A stretch of DNA of 63,106 bases from a virus. The notes beneath the pieces are model-generated. The model searched no databases, was not told the DNA's origin, and saw only the letters and a list, made by a program, of their open reading frames with translations. The position numbers and the translations under genes are program-made. The DNA lies in IMG/VR virus record IMGVR_UViG_3300024520_000071, positions 1 to 63,106 of that record; one strand, 5' to 3'. The stretch's first letter is position 1; every line of letters begins with the position of its first letter. This document shows, in pieces, positions 56,716 to 63,106 of this stretch.

Positions 56716-57850
56716 CAGAAGCCTCCATCATTGTCAGGTTGGGAGTTACTGTGCCCGCATCGTCCGCCTGAACGTGATCGTCGTCAGGTGCGTCCGGTTG
56801 CACGCCGAGATCCTGATACCGGGCACACAGGCCGCGCCACTGTTCAGGTTGCTCCGATGCCAGATCCTTCCAAGCACCGATACGGAAGTGGCTTGCAACG
56901 GCATCGCAGAACTGCTCGCCGCCACATTCCTCGACCAGATCATCAACGTCCGCGCCAGCTTGATTCTCCGGATGGAATTCCTCCGCGAGATCCGTGACCT
57001 CGATCACGTCCTCGTCTTCCCCCGGCGCCGACAGCAGCTTGGTGTACTGCGCGTTCAGCCGTTTCATCTCGACGCCAGCGTTCAATTCCATCTGGGCCAT
57101 CTCGATGCACTGCTTTTGGATCGCGACCAGATCAGCGCCGTGGGTTTCGATGTGAACCACGTAGACGGTCGACCGATGACTTGCGATCCGCCGTGGTGTC
57201 AGGCTCATCGTCAACGGCACGCCGCGGAGACGGCCGGCAGTCAGGGTCTTGATCAGCATGAGACAGCTGTACATGTTGTCCAGGCTAATCTGCGACGTCG
57301 TCCGGAACTTGTAGATGCCGCCCCAGCGCGCCGCTTCCGCGCCGATTACGCATGACAGCGACGAGTGACACTTGAACAGCGGCGCATCGCCCAGCTTCTT
57401 GTCCAGTAGCCGCGCGTCCCATGCCGTCTCGATCGGGGAGTCGAGCTCTTTGCCGACCTTGAGCTTGCCCGTGGACTTCGAGATGCCAAACTCGTTGTAC
57501 TTCCACAGCGTCTTGCCGTCGCTTCGAGCAAGGCAACGGTCGCCATGATAGATCACGTACGCCGCTTGCAGCACAACGTCCGGATCGTCGTCGAGCAGGA
57601 TAATTGGAATCGTCCGCAGCTTCTGGTCGTCGTCGCCGTGAGTCTTGACAAGGCTCGCCATCAGATCCTCGTCCAGTCGCAAGTCGCCGGATTGCTCCCG
57701 GAACATGGTCGTGATTGTGAAGTGATCGTCCTTGCGGGGAACGCGGTAGGTGCCGCCGCCGCGGCTTTGCCGTTCGTCCCCCTTGCCGCCTATTTTAATT
57801 TTACCGAGCTCAACCAGATGCGGTGCTCGGCAGATATCTGCCAGTGCCAT
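56699..57850 (-). CDS. Gp3-like/RDF-like recombination protein (383 aa)
   Basis: The N-terminus LVELGKIKIGGKGDE with GGTYRVPRKDDHF is the opening of the phage family named after recombination directionality factors, also labelled hydrolase or metal-binding. It has one Cys group (CIEMAQ, FKCHSSLSC, ECGG) and an acidic C-terminus. As no integrase is present, a role in recombination with the adjacent RecE-like nuclease and SSB (for example strand annealing) is more likely than directing an integrase. The start has GGAGGCTACA upstream. Confidence 0.6.
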   Translation of the reverse strand: MALADICRAPHLVELGKIKIGGKGDERQSRGGGTYRVPRKDDHFTITTMFREQSGDLRLDEDLMASLVKTHGDDDQKLRTIPIILLDDDPDVVLQAAYVIYHGDRCLARSDGKTLWKYNEFGISKSTGKLKVGKELDSPIETAWDARLLDKKLGDAPLFKCHSSLSCVIGAEAARWGGIYKFRTTSQISLDNMYSCLMLIKTLTAGRLRGVPLTMSLTPRRIASHRSTVYVVHIETHGADLVAIQKQCIEMAQMELNAGVEMKRLNAQYTKLLSAPGEDEDVIEVTDLAEEFHPENQAGADVDDLVEECGGEQFCDAVASHFRIGAWKDLASEQPEQWRGLCARYQDLGVQPDAPDDDHVQADDAGTVTPNLTMMEASDGTVD

Positions 57851-57896
57851 TGTAGCCTCCCTGTGTGTTGTGGTTGGTGTCCGTCTTTCCGGACTG

Positions 57897-58214
57897 TCAT
57901 TTAGTCATAGACTTCCTTGCCTCCATGTAATCAAAAAGCAGGTCGTTCAGAAATACTGCAACCTGGGTGTCGGTGACGATCTTGCAGTAGTCCGCCAGCT
58001 TGTCGGCCGCGCGCAGTACCTCCTCATGCTCCGGGACGAATTGCCGCAGTGTCGACCAGCAACGTCGCTTCTCGCCATCTTCCGCCTGTCCGTCGTCGTA
58101 TTCTTCCCAACACGGATCGCACCATAGTTCCCCGTCAAGTATTTTCAGATCGCCAGCAGGGTAGCTGTATTGGTCGCGGCACTGGCAGCAGCCGAATAGC
58201 GGTTCGTGTTCCAT
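57897..58214 (-). CDS. Small zinc-ribbon protein, HEPL paralogue 2 (105 aa)
   Basis: The start at 58214 follows AGGGAGGAATATTC. MEHEPLFGCCQC and LWCDPCWEEY form one ribbon; the C-terminal half is helical (EHEEVLRAADKLADYC). It resembles the protein at 50209-50508, so the two are probably paralogues. Function unknown. Confidence 0.65.
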   Translation of the reverse strand: MEHEPLFGCCQCRDQYSYPAGDLKILDGELWCDPCWEEYDDGQAEDGEKRRCWSTLRQFVPEHEEVLRAADKLADYCKIVTDTQVAVFLNDLLFDYMEARKSMTK

Positions 58215-58345
58215 GAATATTCCTCCCTGAAAATTAGGCACCGATCGCAAAACCAAGGGGGACTTAGCTTGCATTCGAGGGACGAGATGGGGACTCCCGC
58301 GTCGTCAACCTCACGCGCTCGGTACAACACACGTTAGCAGAGAGG

Positions 58346-58564
58346 CTACCCCTGCGTCGATTGTTTGTCGTGTACGCCGATCGTGTCGCAGCATTGACCG
58401 GTGCGTTCGTCGTAGATTTTCACCTTGTCGATTTCCGGAGCCTTGTACAGATCACGCGCGACGGTTATCGCCAAGTCTGCCTTGAGATTCGGGGTGGAGC
58501 TACACCTTGATCCGTCACTGCGGAATGACTCCACTCTTCGTGTTGCATAGTCCAGGTCCATCAT
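58346..58564 (-). CDS. Hypothetical small protein (72 aa)
   Basis: ATG-ATG start overlapping the upstream stop. A short helix-strand protein (ADLAITVARDLYKAPEIDK) with GQCCDTIG near the end. About 130 bases downstream of it have no called gene. No family recognised. Confidence 0.5.
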   Translation of the reverse strand: MMDLDYATRRVESFRSDGSRCSSTPNLKADLAITVARDLYKAPEIDKVKIYDERTGQCCDTIGVHDKQSTQG

Positions 58565-58806
58565 TTGCTCTCGTTATGGGATTGTTTGTTGGTTGAGAGT
58601 TTGATCTTGTCGCGGTAGGCGCGGACGTCGTTGAGGCAGAATTGCCGCCGATGACGGCGAATCGGAATCCCGACTTCCTCAAAGACACCTTGCTTGATCA
58701 GCGTGAAGAATTGCACACGCTTGAGGCCTATGATCTCAGCCGCATCCGCAGCTGTACCGTAGGTCAGCTTACCGCCCGTCGTGGTGTTCTTAATCGTTTT
58801 TGACAT
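58561..58806 (-). CDS. MerR/excisionase-like helix-turn-helix protein (81 aa)
   Basis: The start at 58806 (MSKTIKNTT) has only a weak ribosome site. KLTYGTAADAAEIIGL, then VQFFTLIKQGVFEEVG and a basic wing (IPIRRHRRQFCLNDVRAY) match the winged helix of MerR-like or excisionase proteins. It could regulate transcription or assist recombination. No integrase is present to pair with it. Confidence 0.6.
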   Translation of the reverse strand: MSKTIKNTTTGGKLTYGTAADAAEIIGLKRVQFFTLIKQGVFEEVGIPIRRHRRQFCLNDVRAYRDKIKLSTNKQSHNESK

Positions 58807-58860
58807 GATGCAACGTAGTCCAGTGTAAGTGTATAGCAAGTACGGGGAAAGAAAACCTTG

Positions 58861-59076
58861 TCACTTGCTTTGATTCAGCACTTTCATGCGTTCGTAGTCG
58901 CAGTGGAACGGGTAATGAATCGCCCAGATCGAGCCGCCGAGGCACGTCCGCACGTACCGCGACTTAGGCCCAGGACCGCATTGCAGCCACTGGCCGCATT
59001 GCAGCTTGAGTGCTCCGAGTCGAAGCGCCGCCGAGATGCCAGGATCCCAAGCGTTGATGGTTGGTAGGTACTTCAT
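58861..59076 (-). CDS. Hypothetical small protein (71 aa)
   Basis: ATGA overlap at the upstream side. Basic and Gly/Cys-containing (LQCGQWLQCGPGPKSRYVRTCLGG) with a His-Tyr-Pro-Phe-His segment. It may bind one metal. Function unknown. Confidence 0.55.
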   Translation of the reverse strand: MKYLPTINAWDPGISAALRLGALKLQCGQWLQCGPGPKSRYVRTCLGGSIWAIHYPFHCDYERMKVLNQSK

Positions 59077-59456
59077 CGTTCGTACCCCGCTTGAGCTCCG
59101 AGCGCGTCGGCGACTTGGGTCCGCGCGTACTCATCCTCGTCGTTGTTGTCGCACCGGGCGCACCGGTCCGCCTGATCGTCCTGAGTCGCAGTCCACCACG
59201 GTGGCCGCGGTGAGCGCGTGGACTTAGCACCGCACGATGGGCACAGGGGATTGTCGACGACACACGGCGCCAGGATCAGCCCGCAGTCCCGGCACTTGAC
59301 GCCGATGATCCACGGCAGAACCTTGAAGTTCCCGACGTCGTCGTCGAACTCGAAGGTCGTCGGCACTGGCACGAGATGGTGCAGCAGCGCGTTGAAGTTC
59401 TTGCACCGCGGGCAATCCGGCTCGTCGCCGTTCCATGATGTTCGTAGCAGCTTCAT
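59073..59456 (-). CDS. Multi-zinc-ribbon protein (127 aa)
   Basis: Four pairs: CPRC, CRDC, CPSC and CARC, in three or more sites; the middle is a beta strand region (GNFKVLPWIIGVKC) and the C-terminus helical with Tyr. Such clusters recall RNA-polymerase-binding or topoisomerase-like ribbons. Function unknown. Confidence 0.65.
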   Translation of the reverse strand: MKLLRTSWNGDEPDCPRCKNFNALLHHLVPVPTTFEFDDDVGNFKVLPWIIGVKCRDCGLILAPCVVDNPLCPSCGAKSTRSPRPPWWTATQDDQADRCARCDNNDEDEYARTQVADALGAQAGYER

Positions 59457-59460
59457 AGTG

Positions 59461-59769
59461 TCACCAGAGTTTGAGGTTGCGGATAAATTCCCACTGCGCC
59501 GTGAATATACTCAGCAGCGTTGGCGGATCTTCGCCCGGAGGGCAGATGTCTGCCGCGACAACCCAGTTCAGGATCACGATAAACAGGTAGACGACGAAGA
59601 GAATGCCGCCAATCCAAGCAGGGACAAGCCACCACGGATCCGGCTTGCTTTTGTATTCGTAGTCGCAGTGCTTGCACACGACCTTTGTGCTCTTGGTCTT
59701 GTCGCAGTTCGGGCATTTCGGGGCGGGCGTGCTTGAGATAGGCACGGGCATCATCATTGGTGTGTTCAT
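59461..59769 (-). CDS. Membrane protein with N-terminal zinc ribbon (102 aa)
   Basis: CPNCDKTK and CKHC near the start form a ribbon; a hydrophobic segment (WLVPAWIGGILFVVYLFIVI) then crosses the membrane, followed by a short end with one Cys. A cytoplasmic ribbon and a single anchor would fit a phage envelope factor. It overlaps the upstream gene by ATGA. Confidence 0.65.
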   Translation of the reverse strand: MNTPMMMPVPISSTPAPKCPNCDKTKSTKVVCKHCDYEYKSKPDPWWLVPAWIGGILFVVYLFIVILNWVVAADICPPGEDPPTLLSIFTAQWEFIRNLKLW

Positions 59770-59999
59770 GCAGGTTCTCCGTCAGTGATCTCTTGAAGTG
59801 TGTGCTGGATGGTGACCCGCCGGCAATGTGGGTGACCGTCCGGTATCGGGTGACCTGTGCAACGGATATCGACAAAGGAATCGTCCTTCTCGATATAGTC
59901 AATGACGAAACCTTCCTCATCCAACACAACGTCGGTCAGGTACTGTTCCCGCGTAGCTGTAATGCCCGCGCCGCAGATCGTGCATTTGGTGATGTTCAT
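59766..59999 (-). CDS. Hypothetical small protein with CTIC motif (77 aa)
   Basis: MNITKCTICGAGI begins with a Cys pair, then a strand-rich middle (VLDEEGFVIDYIEKDD) and Cys/His residues (IRCTGHP, HPHC) that may complete a zinc site. The start at 59999 forms ATGA. Function unknown. Confidence 0.6.
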   Translation of the reverse strand: MNITKCTICGAGITATREQYLTDVVLDEEGFVIDYIEKDDSFVDIRCTGHPIPDGHPHCRRVTIQHTLQEITDGEPA

Positions 60000-60415
60000 T
60001 TCGCCAGCCTCCGTGCCGCAGTCACCGCTGGGCATTTCTCGTCACCGTGTTCCAGATCGACGCGCCGTTTCATGTCGTACCGGTCAGCCCATGACCCGCC
60101 GCATTGATAACAGCCCATCTTCTGATGCGCCTCCTGATCGACGATCACGATCGAGTCGCCGCTGATCTCTTCGCTCTCGCAGAACGGGCAGCACAGATTC
60201 GACTCCGGCTCCCCGTGCAGCGACGTGTACAAATCTTTGCCGAGTTTAGTGAAGAGCCGCAGCGTGATGTTCGGCTCGTCGTCAGGCATCACGCCTATCG
60301 TGCGGACGTGCAATTCGTACTGCGTGAAGAACGGCGCGTTCCCGTCCCCCAAGTCTCGCCGTTCCATCTTTAGTGAATCGACGTCGTGGATGCTTACTGT
60401 CGTGGTTTTCATCAT
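59996..60415 (-). CDS. Hypothetical protein with zinc ribbon (139 aa)
   Basis: N-terminal beta-rich part (TTVSIHDVDSLKMER), then CCPFCES and CYQCGGSW about 30 residues apart, a typical ribbon, and a C-terminal basic helix. The start has GGGG seven bases upstream. ATGA couples it to the next gene. Function unknown. Confidence 0.65.
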   Translation of the reverse strand: MMKTTTVSIHDVDSLKMERRDLGDGNAPFFTQYELHVRTIGVMPDDEPNITLRLFTKLGKDLYTSLHGEPESNLCCPFCESEEISGDSIVIVDQEAHQKMGCYQCGGSWADRYDMKRRVDLEHGDEKCPAVTAARRLAK

Positions 60416-60416
60416 C

Positions 60417-60878
60417 TTAGTACCCCATCATTTGCGCGTACTGATCGTACACTGGTTCTTGTGTTTCGTCCTGCCAGTCGGGTTTCCCCCACCCGTCCGG
60501 ATCCTGATAGTCATCGTCCCGCGGGATCGACCGCATCGACGACCAGCGGCACGACCGCGAGCCGCCGCCGCCATGACGACCGTCACAGTCGCGAGAGTCC
60601 GTGTACCACCTTTCGATGATCTTCCCCTCGTCAGCATCGTATTCCCATTCCGTGCTGGTGTAGCTGTATCCTTCCTCGTGCGGCCCGCCTTCGTTGTAGT
60701 TCAGGATCTGGCCAGGGCGAAGGGTGAGCTTGACCCACCCGTCCCCGATCCATACCCAGAAGCAAACATTGCAGGGCGGCAGCTTCGCGAATTCACTGAT
60801 CATAGTCGATCTGCAATCCTGTTCGGCCAGCATTGGCCCAGCATCAATCATGCTGTCGATGATTTCGTCGAGGTTCAT
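60417..60878 (-). CDS. Hypothetical protein with Asp/Gly/Trp-rich tail (153 aa)
   Basis: The start at 60878 (MNLDEIIDSMIDAGP) forms ATGA. Helical N-terminus, then PPCNVCFWVWIGDGW and repeated aromatic/acidic segments (YTSTEWEYDADEGK; GGGGSRSCRWSS). No family recognised. Confidence 0.55.
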   Translation of the reverse strand: MNLDEIIDSMIDAGPMLAEQDCRSTMISEFAKLPPCNVCFWVWIGDGWVKLTLRPGQILNYNEGGPHEEGYSYTSTEWEYDADEGKIIERWYTDSRDCDGRHGGGGSRSCRWSSMRSIPRDDDYQDPDGWGKPDWQDETQEPVYDQYAQMMGY

Positions 60879-61423
60879 AGCGTGTCCCACTCCCCGGTCT
60901 CGGCATTGTGATACCGGATCTCCGTGCAGCCAGCGTTCGGTGTGCCGTAGTCGTCGAGCGGCGAGAACTCTTGCTCGGCACAGCGGCCGTAGTAGTAGAG
61001 CACACCGTCGTCGTCGTACATCTTGAACTGGTGTCCGCCGCCGTTGACGAGCACAGCGACCTGTGCGTCCGTAATCGTCCGCGGCCCAGTGATCGGTGTC
61101 GCTTCGTTGCACACGCAATTGTAGGTCTCAGTGATAATCCACGGGTAGACGTCGCCATCGTCGTACAAGTGGTCGCCGGGGATCGTCATGGCTATCGGCA
61201 GGCTTGCGACGTAGCCGAGCAGTTCCTTTCTCGTCGGGCAGTCGAGGATCGCATCGTCCAGCAGGACTTGACCGTGAACCCAGAACTTGCCGTACAGCGT
61301 CCAGAACGGCTTGCCGATAGTCTTCCAGTTCCCGATGTCGCCGTCACTGATGCGGTGGACGGAAACAGGATCACTGTCGACCTTGATGCATTTTTCGATG
61401 TGGTAGCTCACATAGTTTTTCAT
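60875..61423 (-). CDS. Hypothetical protein (182 aa)
   Basis: An ATG at 61423 is preferred over the GTG three bases before it, with AGAGG seven bases upstream. The sequence is beta-rich with YHIEKCIKVDSDP, FWTLYGKFWVHGQVLLDD and a TDAQVAVLVNGGG segment; five Cys are scattered. Two short motifs (TDTQVAVFLND in 57897-58214 and TDAQVAVLVNG here) are alike, hinting at a shared module. Function unknown. Confidence 0.55.
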   Translation of the reverse strand: MKNYVSYHIEKCIKVDSDPVSVHRISDGDIGNWKTIGKPFWTLYGKFWVHGQVLLDDAILDCPTRKELLGYVASLPIAMTIPGDHLYDDGDVYPWIITETYNCVCNEATPITGPRTITDAQVAVLVNGGGHQFKMYDDDGVLYYYGRCAEQEFSPLDDYGTPNAGCTEIRYHNAETGEWDTL

Positions 61424-61668
61424 CACATTTCCTCTTCGAGTTTCGGGATGTCTTCGAGTTCACTGGCGGCATCGCAGGCAAGATCGTGAGCATTGCGAAG
61501 GGACGTGGCCGCGTTCTCTGCCTCGAGCGCGCGTTCGCCTTCCTGCATGTTCTCCGGAATCGCCGCGACTATGTCGTCCTCGGTGCAAGCGAGCTCGTCC
61601 AGCCGGAGCGAGATGTCGGTCAGTTCGTTGTAGATGGCCGCGGCCAGTTTGCGTCGGGCTATGTTCAT
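61423..61668 (-). CDS. Small coiled-coil protein (81 aa)
   Basis: The start at 61668 (MNIARRKLAAAIYNEL) follows TGATATG with the stop of the upstream gene. Almost all helix, with two heptad-like segments and an acidic C-terminus (ELEDIPKLEEEM). Function unknown. Confidence 0.55.
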   Translation of the reverse strand: MNIARRKLAAAIYNELTDISLRLDELACTEDDIVAAIPENMQEGERALEAENAATSLRNAHDLACDAASELEDIPKLEEEM

Positions 61669-61669
61669 A

Positions 61670-62101
61670 TCAACATTCCTCCGGCAGCGTGTCGGCCATA
61701 GCGCCGCAGTCGATGCATTCCGTTCTGCCGCCGCCGATGCCCCGTGTATTAGAACACGAGCAGGCACCGTCGTCGAGGTTGTCCACGTCGTAGCACGCCA
61801 TCTTTGAAGCGATGTCCGCCATTGCAGCATCACGTTCGGTCTGGCGAGTTAGTACCGCCTCCATGCCATAATTAGTCAGGGCATCTTGCAGGAGCACCAG
61901 ACTCGGAGTGTCCAGCGGTCCCTCGATCCACTTGTGGCCGTCGATGGTCACGGTGATTCGCCGGCTAAACAGGATGTCGAGACGGACGATGATAGCAACG
62001 GCCTCACCGTTGCGTAAAGTCATGAACACTTTGTTGTCGTCTTGTTCCATCGATATGGCGTTGTCGAAGATCCGTTGCAGTTCTCTTTTGAATGTAATCA
62101 T
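61670..62101 (-). CDS. Hypothetical protein with C-terminal zinc ribbon (143 aa)
   Basis: N-terminal helix (ITFKRELQRIFDNAISME), a beta region (KVFMTLRNGEAVAIIVRLD) and a C-terminal CSCSN and CIDCG pair about 15 residues apart. It begins at the ATGA shared with the tiny gene upstream. Function unknown. Confidence 0.6.
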   Translation of the reverse strand: MITFKRELQRIFDNAISMEQDDNKVFMTLRNGEAVAIIVRLDILFSRRITVTIDGHKWIEGPLDTPSLVLLQDALTNYGMEAVLTRQTERDAAMADIASKMACYDVDNLDDGACSCSNTRGIGGGRTECIDCGAMADTLPEEC

Positions 62102-62271
62102 TTGCTCACCTTGGTTGCCTGTGGTTTAGTTCGAATGATGTGGACGGCAACATCGACGACCGTGCCCACCTCGTCCGCCGACAGTGGCGAACGAAGGGGC
62201 ATGGTCTGGCGATGGTAACATCCGCGCGATGTGATCATCACGGTCGTACGGGATTGGACCTTTGCTTTCAA
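62098..62271 (-). CDS. Small basic protein, TTG start (57 aa)
   Basis: The frame opens right after the clamp stop and ends in the ATGA of the next gene, filling the gap. The likely start is TTG (62269-62271) with GGGG upstream, or an internal ATG (12th codon). It is basic with RTTVMITSRGC and a strand ADEVGTVVDVAVHIIR. Function unknown. Confidence 0.5.
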   Translation of the reverse strand: MKAKVQSRTTVMITSRGCYHRQTMPLRSPLSADEVGTVVDVAVHIIRTKPQATKVSK

Positions 62272-62277
62272 TTGCGA

Positions 62278-62988
62278 TTATCCCCGCTTCGGCATGATGA
62301 TCGTCGTCATGCGTCCGGAGCAGGATATCCCGCCAGTGGTAATCCGTACCGGTTCCATGGCGGCATAGTTGCCTTTGATGTGCGCCCGGATGGATTCGGC
62401 CAGCGTCGTTCGGTGCGCCATCCCGCTGACGGTGTCGCCGTCATAGTAGTCTGGCGCCGCTTCCCGCATGTCCTCGATCACAGCCTCGATCACAGCCTGT
62501 GCGGGCGTTGCCGGATAGTCCAGGGTCAACGTCGCAACATCCGCGAGCTTCGCGACCTTGCACACCTTCGCGAGCATATCCACGTCGAGATGGGCAATGT
62601 AGCCTTCCGGTCGATCCGGAATGACTTGCTCATACTTCGGGTACACATCGTCGGGCGTCGGCATGTTCATTGACGCATCAATCGTCCCGTACTGCGACAT
62701 GACTTGGACTGACGTGGTCCCGTGGTCGTTGACGATACTTACCTGCTTTGTCTTGGCCGTGGACGTGATCGATTTCGCGAAATCCTTGGACAGCAGGAAC
62801 GGATCGCAGGGTTGCGGAATCAATTCGTCGTCCTCGCGCGCCGGTTGTTCGGGCAGGTCCATCATCACCAGCAGCTTCCCGTTGCTGGCGACGGTCTTGT
62901 CAGGTAGGCACAGGACGTTGCGGATCGCCGCCCGTGCGTCGGTCCCGGTGAATTCGTGAAGGGCGAGATTTGCCTTGTCGTACTGCAT
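62278..62988 (-). CDS. Sliding clamp, DnaN-like (236 aa)
   Basis: The clamp would hold a polymerase on DNA. Clues: ASNGKLLVM near residue 38 (like the ATDG-HRL strand), DVYPKYEQVIP around 116-126 (like FPDYRRVIP of beta clamps) and a C-terminal MTTIIMPKR ending similar to the PMRL tip. The length (236 aa) is shorter than the 366-residue bacterial clamp, so it may be a two-domain version. The start has GAGG upstream. The phage encodes no polymerase, so the host enzyme would be the partner. Its 5' part is repeated with substitutions at 1-352. Confidence 0.65.
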   Translation of the reverse strand: MQYDKANLALHEFTGTDARAAIRNVLCLPDKTVASNGKLLVMMDLPEQPAREDDELIPQPCDPFLLSKDFAKSITSTAKTKQVSIVNDHGTTSVQVMSQYGTIDASMNMPTPDDVYPKYEQVIPDRPEGYIAHLDVDMLAKVCKVAKLADVATLTLDYPATPAQAVIEAVIEDMREAAPDYYDGDTVSGMAHRTTLAESIRAHIKGNYAAMEPVRITTGGISCSGRMTTIIMPKRG

Positions 62989-63106
62989 TGGTAGCCTCAA
63001 TGGTGATCGTTGCGGTTGATTAGGTCTGGTCGTCGTCGCGCGGTTCCTCCGGCACCACTAAGAATTGATAGTTGCAGAATGTTCGAGCGCATCGATGGCG
63101 CTGGAT
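62637..63106. repeat. Imperfect terminal direct repeat, right copy
   Basis: Second copy of the 470-base segment 1-470, collinear and about 93% identical. It contains the 5' part of the clamp gene and the 3' part of the zinc-ribbon gene. Closing the circle through it gives about 62.6 kb. Confidence 0.95.
63020..63106 (-). CDS. Small zinc-ribbon protein, 3' part (cut by window edge)
   Basis: The last 28 codons of the same 62-residue gene that is complete at 384-572. The window ends inside it. It differs from the left copy by one base (63073). Confidence 0.8.
   Translation of the reverse strand: MQRHRCARTFCNYQFLVVPEEPRDDDQT

Noticed and set aside
58145-58330. Small ORF with Cys pair upstream of the HEPL paralogue 2
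   Set aside because: It would start with TTG or GTG without a ribosome site and run through the true start of the next gene in another frame.
1-63106. CRISPR array, insertion sequence or integrase with att site
   Set aside because: No spaced short repeats, no terminal inverted repeats with transposase, and no integrase or recombinase frame were seen.

Overview
The window is essentially one complete bacteriophage genome. A vertical module of portal, scaffold, major capsid, short-tail nozzle, tail spike, internal/ejection proteins and one 3,859-residue polyvalent protein, with no tape measure, sheath or tail tube, points to a podovirus-like (short-tailed) dsDNA virus. The DNA is moderately GC-rich, with good Shine-Dalgarno sites and very dense coding, so the host is a bacterium that I cannot name. 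Positions 1-470 and 62637-63106 are the same locus (collinear, no indels, about 32 mismatches). The natural reading is a circular or circularly permuted genome of about 62.6 kb whose contig ends come from two alleles.

Layout on the circle. (1) Leftward unit A starts at a sigma70-like promoter near 5400. It runs through tiny zinc-ribbon genes (5327 to 384), crosses the contig junction, and continues with a sliding clamp (62278-62988), many small proteins, an HTH protein, a recombination/replication block (RDF-like protein, RecE-like nuclease, SSB, replication-initiator-like protein, DnaC-like loader) and terminase small and large subunits. It ends at 47345. Almost every gene is joined to the next by ATGA or similar overlaps. 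(2) Leftward unit B (13734 to 6088) has small accessory proteins, a RusA-like candidate, a YegP/DUF1508 protein and a tRNA-like gene inside a CDS. Between 9300 and 9672 is an island of structured RNA and tRNA-like elements on the plus strand. (3) Rightward unit C (13892 to 47324) is the virion module, divergent from B across a promoter region holding a perfect 17-bp palindrome and convergent with A at 47325-47344.

Unit C in order: portal, candidate decoration protein, scaffold, capsid, a few structural proteins, head-tail adaptors, a class-3-lipase-like hydrolase, a beta-helix tail spike, a CheY-like receiver-domain protein, a coiled-coil/TM protein, nozzle, fibre-like protein, GNAT acetyltransferase, two ejection proteins, the giant polyvalent protein with a zincin motif, two small glycine-rich proteins, and a run of three genes with signal peptides (one a large repeat protein, one a probable lipoprotein).

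No DNA polymerase, replicative helicase, primase, integrase or recognisable endolysin is visible. Replication probably recruits host DnaB and polymerase through the DnaC-like loader and the clamp, and lysis must use unrecognised proteins. The features that most deserve a second look are the receiver-domain protein in the virion operon, the lipase, the giant protein with repeated RFS-type junction motifs around a zincin, the exported three-gene cassette, about 28 zinc-ribbon proteins, and the terS/terL overprint. All identities were read by eye from the sequence; no database search was run.
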